From the NCBI GenBank assembly GCA_946481735.1, contig CAMLOU010000092.1, forward strand, positions 1 to 17,598: a stretch of DNA of 17,598 nucleotides. Reading direction: 5' to 3'. The translations under genes and the position numbers were made by a program. Shown here piece by piece: positions 6,903 through 14,287 of this stretch; positions within the stretch are counted from its first letter, which is position 1; each line of letters starts with the position of its first letter. The stretch is from an uncultured Cellvibrio sp. (GTDB lineage: Bacteria > Pseudomonadota > Gammaproteobacteria > Pseudomonadales > Cellvibrionaceae). The notes beneath the pieces are model-generated. The model searched no databases and was not told the origin of the DNA. It saw only the letters and a list, made by a program, of their open reading frames with translations.

Positions 6903-7844
6903 ATGTCTGAACTTCAGTATCAAAGCCAGTATGTTTCAGAGAAATTCCAGGGAGTTAAAGCGACTCGTTTTTCACAGGATCTCTACTCCCCCAAGCAAAA
7001 TCACTTCATGGCGGTATTGCCTGTTAATGACTACGTTCGCATGCTGCCCCATATGGAGCTGGTCTCCATGAGCGTGGGCGAGGTGCTGCAAGAAGCGGGG
7101 ATGCCTATTGAGTGGATTTATTTCCCCATCACCAGCGTCGTCTGTTTGGGTTACATCACCGAGAATGGTGCTTCACCGGCTGTGGGTCTGGTCGGCCATG
7201 AAGGTTTCGTAGGAACAGCCTTTGTAATGGGGAGCGAGTCGTCATCAACGCGCGCCGTGGTTCAGAGTGCCGGATTGGGTTATCGCATCCGCGCCAGCCT
7301 GGTGAAGAAAGAGCTGCAACGTAATGGCGAATTTATGCGTATGGCGCTGTTGTACTGCCAGGCATTCATCACGCAAATCTCTCAAACAGCGGTGTGCAAC
7401 CGCCTGCACTCTGTGGATCAACAACTGTGCCGCTGGTTGCTGATGAGCATGGACCGACTGGCTTTCAATGAAATCCATCTGACACATGAACTGATCGCCA
7501 ATATGCTCGGTGTACGCCGTGAAGGCGTTACCCAGGCAGCCGGCAAACTGCAGGCGAAAGGCTACATCCAATACAGCCGTGGCAAAATCCGCATTATTGA
7601 CCGTGCTGGCATCGAATCTGAAGTGTGCGAATGCTACGGTGTGGTCAACCACGAATACGCCCGTTTGCTGCCGCGCAAACCGCAGGTACCGGTAGCACTG
7701 CCGCAAACACGCAAGATCGCTGCCACTGCCGCTCGCGTGACCAGTATTACGGCGCGCAGCCAGGAGGCAAACCTGATCGCGGAAGGCGCTGCGCGCAACG
7801 GCAACGATGACGCCCAACGTGCACGTTACGCCCGGGTGCGTTAG
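6903..7844 (+). CDS. Crp/Fnr-family transcriptional regulator with C-terminal extension
   Basis: A 313-residue DNA-binding regulator. A cyclic-nucleotide-binding-type beta-barrel covers about residues 40-150 (WIYFPITSVVCLGYI, GHEGFVGTAFVMG, STRAVVQSAG). The Crp helix-turn-helix covers about 190-240 (LTHELIANMLGVRREGVTQ with wing KGYIQYSRGKIRI). No CRP-like cAMP phosphate-binding cassette and no Fnr cysteine cluster is evident, so the ligand is unknown. The last ~70 residues (from about 245) form an Ala/Arg/Gln-rich tail not usual for the family. ATG 6903 has GAGG 9 nt upstream. It is transcribed from sigma-54 promoter P1, probably with the CsbD gene 26 nt downstream. It likely acts as a second-tier regulator of the cluster. 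Confidence 0.9.
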   Translation: MSELQYQSQYVSEKFQGVKATRFSQDLYSPKQNHFMAVLPVNDYVRMLPHMELVSMSVGEVLQEAGMPIEWIYFPITSVVCLGYITENGASPAVGLVGHEGFVGTAFVMGSESSSTRAVVQSAGLGYRIRASLVKKELQRNGEFMRMALLYCQAFITQISQTAVCNRLHSVDQQLCRWLLMSMDRLAFNEIHLTHELIANMLGVRREGVTQAAGKLQAKGYIQYSRGKIRIIDRAGIESEVCECYGVVNHEYARLLPRKPQVPVALPQTRKIAATAARVTSITARSQEANLIAEGAARNGNDDAQRARYARVR

Positions 7845-7870
7845 ATCTTGGTGAACACAGGAGATTTCCA

Positions 7871-8071
7871 GTGAACAATGACATCCTGGAAGGCAAATGG
7901 AAGCAGTTGAAAGGTTCTATCCAGGCCAAGTGGGGCGAGATTACGGACGATGAGTTTGAACAGGTCAAAGGGAATCGTGAACGCCTGATTGGCTTGGTGC
8001 AGGAAAAATACGGTAAGAAAAAGGATGACGTCAGGAAAGAGGTTAACGACTATCTCAAGTCGATAAATTGA
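7871..8071 (+). CDS. CsbD-family stress protein
   Basis: A 66-residue, highly charged soluble protein. Its N-terminus MNNDILEGKWKQLKGSIQAK and the following KWGEITDDEFEQVKGNRERL are diagnostic of the CsbD family. Members are strongly induced by general stress in many bacteria, but their molecular function is unknown. The start is GTG 7871 with CAGGAG 7-8 nt upstream; the nearby ATG at 7878 is out of frame. It sits 26 nt after the Crp-like gene and should share its P1 transcript. Its translation-initiation region closely resembles that of the small lipoprotein gene at 14050. No terminator is obvious in the 163 nt before the convergent hybrid kinase gene. Confidence 0.93.
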   Translation: MNNDILEGKWKQLKGSIQAKWGEITDDEFEQVKGNRERLIGLVQEKYGKKKDDVRKEVNDYLKSIN

Positions 8072-8233
8072 TCTACACAGGCTTGCGGAAGTGCAGGGAC
8101 GCCTCCAGCCACGGACTACTCGTATTGTTTAACATCGGTATTATTTAGAAAACACACTCCCTTCGAATTATTTCCTTTATCCCCAGTCGCTGTTCTCACC
8201 CAGTTAAAGTTCAAATGGTTAGCCTGGCGTGGA

Positions 8234-10204
8234 TTAAATCGCCGGTTGAGTAGCACGCTCCAATGCGGTGTTCAGCGCTGAAAGGTCCAGTGGCTTGACC
8301 AAGTGGTCATCAAAACCCGCTTGCTCGGCGCGTTGCTTGTCCGGCTGATTGCCGCTCAATGCAATGAGTTGAGCATCTTTTAAACCGGCTTCACGCAGCC
8401 GTGCCGCCAGGCTATAACCATCAATATCCGGCAGGTTGATGTCCAGCAGGACGGCGATGGGTTGCAACGAGGGGAACACCTCCAGGGCTTCGGCACCGGT
8501 TCGCACCGCGTGCACTTGCCAGCCCAGGTGTTGAAGCAGCATGGCTGTGGCTTCGCGGGCGTCCTGATTATCCTCGACCAGCAAGATCTGTTTGTTGGGC
8601 CCCGGCTTGGAGGGCTGTTGTGGATTCTGTTGCAGCAGTTTCTGTATCCGGGTGAGCAGGGTGGCTGCGTCAATGGGCTTGCTCAGGTAGTCATCGCAGC
8701 CAGCGGCCAGGCATCGCTCCCGCTCGCCGCGCAGGCTGGCGGCGGTAAGCGCCAGGATCGGCTTTTTGTATCCCTGATCGCGCAGTAATCGGGTGGCGGA
8801 TAAACCATCCAGCACCGGCATCTGGGAGTCCATGATTAATAAATCAAAGCTGTCACCGTCGGCCGCCTTCCGCTGCACGAGGTCAATGGCTTCCTGGCCG
8901 TCGCTGGCATAAGTCACCCGGCCACCAAAGCTGGTGATGAGGTGGCCCAGCAACATACGGATATCCGGCAAGTCATCGGTGACCAGAACATGCCCTTTAA
9001 AACTGAAGGCTTTGGAGATGGTGGTGACATCCAGGGTGCTGCGGGAATCCAGCGGCCGGCGCTCGACACCCTCCAGGCTCCCCGGGTTGATATAGAGCGT
9101 AAACACGCTGCCGACACCGGGTTGGCTTTTCACACTGATGTTCCCGCCCAGGCATTGCGCCAGTTGCCGGCTGATAGCCAGACCGAGGCCAGTCCCTTGT
9201 TGGCGGCTGCTGAGCGTATTGGTGACCTGGGTGAAGGGTTTAAACAAGCGATCAATATCATTCCTGGAGATGCCGACGCCGGTATCCCGAATTGAAAAGC
9301 GCAAATAGGTTTTGTTGCGCACCTGGGTTTCAGCAATATGTAAGGAAACTTCGCCTTCCTCGGTAAATTTGATGGCATTACCCAACAGATTAAGCAGAAT
9401 CTGGCGCAACCGCGTCGGGTCCGTCTTGATCTTCACCGGCAAGGCGGTTTTAGCCAACACATTCAAGCGCAGGTTTTTATCCTGGGCGTTCACAGAGATA
9501 AGCGAGCAGATTTCATTCACAAAGCTGTGCAGGTGGACGTCAAGTTGTTCAATCTCCAGTTTGCCTGCTTCGATCTTGGATAGATCCAGCACATCGTTCA
9601 ATAAACTTAAAAGATGGCGGCCGTTGCGCTTGATAATTTGCAGGTGATTTTTATCCGGCGCCTCATCTGCGGCTAACAGCAAATCGGTGTAACCAAGAAT
9701 AGCTGTCAGTGGCGTGCGTAATTCGTGGCTCAGGTGCGCGAGGAATTCGCTCTTTGAACGGTTTTCGGTTTCGGCGCGCAGGCGCTCCACCCGCTCTGCT
9801 TCCATCTCGCGGCGGGTGAGGGCATAGCGGATGGCGCGCGCCAACCCTTGGGCATTCAATTGGGATTTGACCAGATAGTCTTCGGCGCCGGCGTTCAGCG
9901 CTTCCTGGTCGAGCTGTTTATTATCTTGCCCCGTCAGCATGATGATGGGGCCTTTGAAGCCGAGTTTCGGCGCTTCCCGCAGGAGCGATAATCCATCCTC
10001 GGAGCCGAGGCGGTAATCCATCATGCACAGGTCGTGATTATTACGCGCGAAATGTTTACGTGCTTCCTGGGGTGTTGACGCCCAGGTGAGGGAATATTCG
10101 CCCGCGATAATGTCCTCCAATAAGCCCTGCGTCAGGACGTAATCGTCTTCGTCATCCTCCACGAGTAACAACTTCATGCCTTGTGTGATAAGACCCTGAC
10201 TCAT
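8234..10204 (-). CDS. Hybrid histidine kinase REC-HisKA-HATPase-REC-REC
   Basis: A soluble 656-residue hybrid kinase with no membrane segment. Domains in order: receiver 1 (about 10-125, phospho-acceptor D63 in MMDYRLG); a coiled linker; HisKA with phospho-His H160 (SHELRTPLT); HATPase_c (NLLGNAIKF, DTGVGIS, GTGLGLAISR, about 265-375); receiver 2 (D459 in IMDSQMPVLDG); receiver 3 (D588 in LLDINLPDIDG). It has no HPt domain, so phosphate leaving the receivers needs an external partner. ATG 10204 is used. TTG 10216 and ATG 10165-type internal starts are possible, and an ATG at 10177 (MKLLLVEDD) would trim 9 residues. It is the last gene of the five-gene leftward operon, 26 nt after the Rcp1-like regulator. 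Confidence 0.93.
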   Translation of the reverse strand: MSQGLITQGMKLLLVEDDEDDYVLTQGLLEDIIAGEYSLTWASTPQEARKHFARNNHDLCMMDYRLGSEDGLSLLREAPKLGFKGPIIMLTGQDNKQLDQEALNAGAEDYLVKSQLNAQGLARAIRYALTRREMEAERVERLRAETENRSKSEFLAHLSHELRTPLTAILGYTDLLLAADEAPDKNHLQIIKRNGRHLLSLLNDVLDLSKIEAGKLEIEQLDVHLHSFVNEICSLISVNAQDKNLRLNVLAKTALPVKIKTDPTRLRQILLNLLGNAIKFTEEGEVSLHIAETQVRNKTYLRFSIRDTGVGISRNDIDRLFKPFTQVTNTLSSRQQGTGLGLAISRQLAQCLGGNISVKSQPGVGSVFTLYINPGSLEGVERRPLDSRSTLDVTTISKAFSFKGHVLVTDDLPDIRMLLGHLITSFGGRVTYASDGQEAIDLVQRKAADGDSFDLLIMDSQMPVLDGLSATRLLRDQGYKKPILALTAASLRGERERCLAAGCDDYLSKPIDAATLLTRIQKLLQQNPQQPSKPGPNKQILLVEDNQDAREATAMLLQHLGWQVHAVRTGAEALEVFPSLQPIAVLLDINLPDIDGYSLAARLREAGLKDAQLIALSGNQPDKQRAEQAGFDDHLVKPLDLSALNTALERATQPAI

Positions 10205-10230
10205 TGACAATACCAACGCGCTCTGCGATT

Positions 10231-10677
10231 TCAGTAAATGGGATTAAATACCTGTGCGTTGCAATAGGCGGTAAGCTTTTTCATAAAATCTACCATGGCA
10301 CAAAAGGTGACAGGTTTGGTCTGGTAAAACGCAGCACCCAAATCATGGCTGTATTGCAGATCTTCCTGTGAATTTGACGTTGTTAATATAACGACGGGAA
10401 TTTTCAATAGATCCGGATCTGCTTTTAATTCTGCCAATACTTCCCGGCCGTCTTTGCGCGGCATGTTCAAATCCAGCAGGATCAAGCCGGGTTTTGGGGC
10501 GGGCTGTTCTTTATAGCTGCCTTCGCCACGCAGATACTCCATTAACTCAACACCATCCTTAACAAAATGCATATCGTAGGTTTCTTTGCTTTCCAGCAGC
10601 GCTTCGTGTGCGAGCAGGCGATCATCCTCATCGTCATCAGCCATTAAAACGACAAATGGTTTATTACCTGAGAGCAT
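10231..10677 (-). CDS. Rcp1-like single-domain response regulator
   Basis: A 148-residue receiver-only protein. It has the acidic pocket ADDDEDD (residues 13-19), phospho-acceptor D69 (LILLDLNMPRKDG), the conserved Thr (VVILTTSNS) and the KPV lysine near 120. The sequence style, especially LMADDDEDDR and LNMPRKDGREVL, is that of Rcp1-type regulators. These pair with kinases whose phospho-acceptor helix reads FAFVASHDLQEPL, exactly as in the gene just upstream. ATG 10677 has AGGA about 7 nt upstream and overlaps the end of the CHASE3 kinase by 14 nt, implying coupled translation. It has no output domain, so it must act through protein contact or as a phosphate shuttle or sink. Confidence 0.93.
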   Translation of the reverse strand: MLSGNKPFVVLMADDDEDDRLLAHEALLESKETYDMHFVKDGVELMEYLRGEGSYKEQPAPKPGLILLDLNMPRKDGREVLAELKADPDLLKIPVVILTTSNSQEDLQYSHDLGAAFYQTKPVTFCAMVDFMKKLTAYCNAQVFNPIY

Positions 10678-12145
10678 GATGTGTTCCTGTACTGGTATAA
10701 AGTTGTGCCGCATTTTCTTGCCGTAACGGAAGCCTGACAATGAAGGTTGCACTTTTGCCGGGGATGCTGCTGGCCTGAATCCTGCCGTGATGATGTTCAA
10801 CAATACGGCGACAAATTGATAAGCCTATTCCGGTGCCGGGATATTCATCTTTTCCATGCAACCGTTGAAAAGGAGTAAAGATACGATCAATAAATTTTTC
10901 GTCAAAACCGATGCCATTATCAATAACCTGCATCTCAAACCAGCCGGCATCGGTGGCATTTTCCTCGGGCAGGATAATCCGCGTCAGAATATTGATGACC
11001 GGGGTTCTGTCAGCGGGAACAAATTTTATCGCATTACCCACCAGGTTTTGTAGCAATTGGCGCATTTGCGTTGGATCTGCTTCGATAGTTGGCAGGGGAT
11101 CGGCATTCACTTGTGCGCCTCTGGCCTCAATGGTGACGTACAGATCTTCCAGCACGTCTTCGAGAATTTCTTGCAAGGAAACCTGTTCAAATTTCTTGGC
11201 CTGGCTGGATATCCTGGAAAACGTCAGCAAATCTTCGATCAGGCGGGACATGCGGGCCGCAGCGACTTGCATACGGCGAATGTAGTCTGCCCCGTCACCC
11301 AGTTGCGCTGCGTATTTTTGTTCCAGGCGGTCGCCAAACGAACGGATCTTGCGCAGCGGCTCCTGCAAATCATGGGAGGCCACAAAAGCAAAGTCCTGCA
11401 ACTCACGGTTACTGCGTTGCAGTTCAACAGCATAGCGCTCCAGAGCCAGGGTGCGATCCGCCACCAAAGCTTCAAGTTTCTCTGCATCTTCCCGCTGCTT
11501 TTTCAACGCTCTGCCGACCAGCACGAAAATAATGCCGGCGAGGACGAGCCCGAGCACGGTAGCAAATATCTGGGTGATGATCACCTGCTGTTGAACCTGG
11601 TTAGCTTCCGCCCGCTGCTGTTTAAGCCGGTCGTAGGCGGTTTGTTGTAATTCACTGACCAGCGAACGGATTTGGCGCATCAGTGAATTACCCTCATCCG
11701 TTAAAAACAGCTTCAAGGCCGCGCCTTCTTTGTGCTGTTTGCGCAACTGGATTGTTTTCTCCATTTCTTGCAGCTTGGCTTGCGTCAATTGAATCAGCGT
11801 AAAGATACGCGGGCGTTGTGTAGCCAGGTTCGCTTCCAGTTCCAGCAATTGGTTCAGGTGAACATTAATTTTTTTGGTGGCAATATCATAAGGCTCGAGG
11901 TAGGAATCTTCCCCGGAGATTAAAAAGCCGCGTTCGCCGGTTTCGGCATCCTGAATCGCAGAAAAGGTGTCCTTGATGATGTTAAGCGTATTGAGGGTTT
12001 TGTGGACTTTATCTTCGTTGGTAATGAGCGTGAGTATGGCGTGGTAGGAAATCACACCATTGGTTAGCAGCAGCGCCAGCATCAGGCAAAAACTGGCAAG
12101 CCAACTGTAACTTGGAAAAATTATGCGCGAAGAAAAAAGCGTCAT
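10664..12145 (-). CDS. CHASE3-domain sensor histidine kinase
   Basis: A 493-residue inner-membrane sensor kinase. A short N-terminal segment leads into TM1 (about 13-36). A periplasmic CHASE3 domain follows (about 40-185), with its signature DAETGERGFLISGED and YLEPY at 66-86. TM2 is at about 189-211, then a coiled coil with no clear HAMP. HisKA carries phospho-His H258 (FVASHDLQEPL), and HATPase_c has NLVGNAIKF, DNGIGFDEKFIDRIF and GTGIGLSICRRIVEHHHG. The CHASE3 ligand is unknown. ATG 12145 has CAGGT about 7 nt upstream and lies 15 nt after the stop of the DHp-only gene. The likely direct partner is the overlapping Rcp1-like regulator. Confidence 0.94.
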   Translation of the reverse strand: MTLFSSRIIFPSYSWLASFCLMLALLLTNGVISYHAILTLITNEDKVHKTLNTLNIIKDTFSAIQDAETGERGFLISGEDSYLEPYDIATKKINVHLNQLLELEANLATQRPRIFTLIQLTQAKLQEMEKTIQLRKQHKEGAALKLFLTDEGNSLMRQIRSLVSELQQTAYDRLKQQRAEANQVQQQVIITQIFATVLGLVLAGIIFVLVGRALKKQREDAEKLEALVADRTLALERYAVELQRSNRELQDFAFVASHDLQEPLRKIRSFGDRLEQKYAAQLGDGADYIRRMQVAAARMSRLIEDLLTFSRISSQAKKFEQVSLQEILEDVLEDLYVTIEARGAQVNADPLPTIEADPTQMRQLLQNLVGNAIKFVPADRTPVINILTRIILPEENATDAGWFEMQVIDNGIGFDEKFIDRIFTPFQRLHGKDEYPGTGIGLSICRRIVEHHHGRIQASSIPGKSATFIVRLPLRQENAAQLYTSTGTHHALR

Positions 12146-12160
12146 TCAATTACCTGATCT

Positions 12161-12364
12161 CTAGGTCGGCGGGCTCAATTCATTCAACAGTGCAGCGCAA
12201 CGTTTACACTCTTGCAGGATACGTTCAAGGCTCATCAGGATGTCATTGGGGTCCTGTTGCTTTTGAAGCTGCAAGCGCGCGAGTTCGGCATTGACAGATA
12301 TTGTATTTAACGGATTACGCAGTTGATGGGCTACGTGAGCAAGCTGGTCTTGGGGAATATTCAT
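12161..12364 (-). CDS. Stand-alone HisKA/DHp domain protein (67 aa)
   Basis: A 67-residue protein consisting almost entirely of a histidine-kinase dimerisation/phospho-acceptor hairpin. Helix 1 carries the H-box HVAHQLRNPLN, with phospho-His most likely H13. Helix 2 is ILMSLERILQECKRCAALLNEL (about 43-64, shown in part elsewhere). There is no HATPase domain, receiver or membrane segment. Its ATG overlaps the TGA of the NtrC-type activator gene by 4 nt (ATGA), and the CHASE3 kinase begins 15 nt after its stop, so it is firmly embedded in the operon. With no kinase domain it could be a phospho-transfer protein (Spo0B/HPt-like), a dominant modulator, or a remnant of a kinase. The intact H-box and tight coupling favour a working protein. 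Confidence 0.8.
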   Translation of the reverse strand: MNIPQDQLAHVAHQLRNPLNTISVNAELARLQLQKQQDPNDILMSLERILQECKRCAALLNELSPPT

Positions 12365-13701
12365 CGTTCAACCTCGTCCTGCAGTTGCTTTTCATAATTA
12401 TTCAAACGGTTATACAGCGTTTTGAGGCTGACGCCGAGCATCTCCGCTGCTCTGGGCTTGTCGCCGTCGACCTGTTCAAGGGTCAGGGTAATCAATTCGC
12501 GTTCTACTTCTTCAATAGTTTTGCCCGGAATTAATCCCTGGGTTTTCTTACGTTCGCGTGCAAAAGGAGAAGCCAGTTCAGTCGGCAGGATGAGTTCGCT
12601 ACTCTCGGGGTCACTCATGATAAAGGCGCGGTGGATCGCATGACGCAGTTCACGCACATTGCCCGGCCAATCGTATTGGGTCAAGCGGTGCAGGGACTCC
12701 TGGCTCAGTGACAGGTTGCAATCGTTCTGCAAATTCAACTCGTGAAGAAACGATTTGGCGAGCAGCTCGATATCGCCCGGCCGTTCGCGCAAAGGAGGAA
12801 TGGCAATAGGGAACACCGCTAGGCGAAAATAAATGTCCTCACGCAAACACTCCTCTTCGGCCAATTGCTCGGTTGTTCGATTGGTGGCCGATATCACGCG
12901 GCAGTTAACAGCAATTTCCTGGGCGCCGCCCAAGCGTGTCACCCTTTGGGTTTCGAGAACGCGCAGCAGGTTGGGTTGCATATCAATAGGCATTTCGGTG
13001 ATTTCATCAAGGAACAAGGTCCCACCATCAGCCTGCTCAAATAAACCTTGCTTGCGCGCAATAGCACCGGTGAAGGCCCCTTTTTCGTGTCCGAATAATT
13101 CGCTGCCGATCAGTTCGCGTGAAGCGGCCCCACAGTTCCATGCCACAAAGGCACCTTCACAGCCCGATGCATGATGAATGGCGTTTGCAACCAGTTCCTT
13201 ACCGACGCCACTTTCGCCTTGCAATAAAACGTTCGCTTTGGTGGCCGCGACTCGTTTGATCATCTGATACAACTTGTGCATGGTCGGTGATTCGCCGATC
13301 AATACATTGAAATGTTTTTCTACCTGGCTGCTGCCCGGCGTGTTTTTCTTTTCGATGCGACCGATAAGCGCTTGCAACTGTTCCAGGTCGATGGGCTTGA
13401 TCAGATAGCTGATATTGGGCCCCATCACTTTTTTGACCAGGGATTTGACCGCCGAGTTACCCGTGATAATGGTAATGTGCGCAGGGCGTTGGCTTTCGGG
13501 AATATTTTCAAGTACCTGAAAACCGCTGCCGTCGGGCAGCATCAAGTCGAGCAGCAGGATATCGAAGCGTTGTTTGGACAGCGCTGCGCCGGCCTCTGCC
13601 AGGTTGTCGGCTATGGTGACCTCATGGCCCATAATATTGAGCAACTCGCCGGTCGCCTGGGTGAAGTTTTTATCATCATCTACCAATAAAATTAATGCCA
13701 C
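12361..13701 (-). CDS. NtrC-type sigma-54-dependent response regulator
   Basis: A 446-residue bacterial enhancer-binding protein. Receiver at 1-118 (acidic pocket D8-D10, phospho-acceptor D52 in LLLDLMLPDGSG, K102). The AAA+ domain spans about 133-370, with Walker A GESGVGKE (162-169), the sigma-54-contact loop GAFTGA (208-213) and Walker B GGTLFLDE (226-233). A FIS-type HTH closes the protein (about 400-442, DKPRAAEMLGVSLKTLYNRL). The intact GAFTGA shows it should open sigma-54 promoters. Start GTG 13701 has AAGGGA about 7 nt upstream. It is the first gene of the leftward operon, divergent from sigma-54 promoter P2, and is the best candidate activator of P1, P2 and P3. Confidence 0.95.
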   Translation of the reverse strand: MALILLVDDDKNFTQATGELLNIMGHEVTIADNLAEAGAALSKQRFDILLLDLMLPDGSGFQVLENIPESQRPAHITIITGNSAVKSLVKKVMGPNISYLIKPIDLEQLQALIGRIEKKNTPGSSQVEKHFNVLIGESPTMHKLYQMIKRVAATKANVLLQGESGVGKELVANAIHHASGCEGAFVAWNCGAASRELIGSELFGHEKGAFTGAIARKQGLFEQADGGTLFLDEITEMPIDMQPNLLRVLETQRVTRLGGAQEIAVNCRVISATNRTTEQLAEEECLREDIYFRLAVFPIAIPPLRERPGDIELLAKSFLHELNLQNDCNLSLSQESLHRLTQYDWPGNVRELRHAIHRAFIMSDPESSELILPTELASPFARERKKTQGLIPGKTIEEVERELITLTLEQVDGDKPRAAEMLGVSLKTLYNRLNNYEKQLQDEVER

Positions 13702-13815
13702 AGGGTTTCCCTTATTACAGATGATTAAGCTATTGACTATAACAATTAAGATCTGGAGTGACTAGGCGCTGGAGAATGCGTATATCACAGAATACTAGGG
13801 TTTGGCTAAAAAAAC

Positions 13816-13835
13816 GTCAGTTTTGTAAAAATGAC
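13816..13835. promoter_or_regulatory. Candidate activator-binding palindrome upstream of P2
   Basis: GTCAGTTTTGTAAAAATGAC is a 20-bp palindrome with mismatches only at positions 5/16 and in the central two bases. It lies about 120 bp upstream of the P2 -24 element, a usual distance for an NtrC-type enhancer, and 115 bp from the start of the activator gene. Assignment to the neighbouring activator is inference. Confidence 0.5.
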
Positions 13836-13944
13836 ATCCTTCATTGGCAATATTTCCAAGAAAAAGTGTCCTTCTCGCTTTTGGCTTTGGCAAGTTGTGC
13901 CGCAGACCTCGAAATAATGGGTATTATTAATGAAATTCCAAGGC

Positions 13945-13960
13945 TGGCATATGGCTTGCT
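13945..13960 (+). promoter_or_regulatory. Sigma-54 (RpoN) promoter P2
   Basis: TGGCATATGGCTTGCT carries the -24 GG (13946-13947) and -12 GC (13958-13959) with the exact 10-bp gap and a consensus TTGCT. The predicted start is near 13971, 79 nt before the small lipoprotein ATG. It lies divergently from the gene for an intact sigma-54 activator. Confidence 0.85.
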
Positions 13961-14049
13961 ACTCATAATATCGACGCCATCCCTTTTATGATTTTCGGGA
14001 AACAATTAAGCGCGTTAAAAACGACTTATATTATGAACAGGAGATTTCA

Positions 14050-14193
14050 ATGAACACGTTTGTGAAACTTATTATGGCAATGTCACTGGCAGGCTTTTTA
14101 GCCGGTTGTGATCAAGGTCCCGCTGAAGATGCCGGGGAAAATATTGATGAAGCCGTGGAAGAAGTTCAGGACGAAGTTGATGATGCGACTTAA
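14050..14193 (+). CDS. Small acidic lipoprotein (47 aa, entericidin-like)
   Basis: A 47-residue precursor. It has a short hydrophobic signal peptide with lipobox LAGC (Cys20) and a 28-residue mature peptide. About a third of the mature peptide is Asp/Glu, with no basic residue (CDQGPAEDAGENIDEAVEE onward). Size and the AGxxIDEAVEE pattern recall entericidin-type lipoproteins, but the strong acidity is unusual. Asp at +2 with Gln at +3 is the strong Lol-avoidance signal of E. coli, predicting retention in the inner membrane. ATG 14050 has AGGAG 6 nt upstream. It is driven by sigma-54 promoter P2 and closed by a strong terminator at 14252, so it is a dedicated single-gene transcript of about 315 nt. 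Confidence 0.82.
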   Translation: MNTFVKLIMAMSLAGFLAGCDQGPAEDAGENIDEAVEEVQDEVDDAT

Positions 14194-14251
14194 TAGCCAA
14201 GCGCACAGAAGCAATATCTAGTCAGAAGCAACACCTGAGTCGTTGCTTGAT

Positions 14252-14287
14252 AAATCCGGCCAAGAAAACTCTTGGCCGGATTTTTTT
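14252..14287 (+). terminator. Rho-independent terminator after the small lipoprotein gene
   Basis: A perfect 13-bp stem AAATCCGGCCAAG/CTTGGCCGGATTT (14252-14264 with 14271-14283) with loop AAAACT, running into T residues to 14287. It separates the P2 transcript from P3. Confidence 0.95.

Larger units (their letters stand above)
13702..14049. other. Intergenic region between the activator gene and the small lipoprotein gene
   Basis: This 348-bp gap has no convincing gene. It contains a palindrome GTCAGTTTTGTAAAAATGAC (13816-13835), an AT-rich inverted repeat AATAAT/ATTATT (13913-13928), the sigma-54 promoter P2 (13945-13960), and a ~79-nt leader. The promoter of the leftward signalling operon must also lie here, but I could not identify a convincing -35/-10 pair. 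Confidence 0.75.

Noticed and set aside
8072..8233. Possible terminator between the convergent CsbD and hybrid-kinase genes
   Set aside because: I found no stem with a T-run in this gap; any 3' end here is not of the classical type or is weak.
13758..13991. Rightward 77-codon reading frame in the activator/lipoprotein gap
   Set aside because: It spans the candidate activator palindrome and sigma-54 promoter P2 and has no recognisable domain or clear ribosome site.
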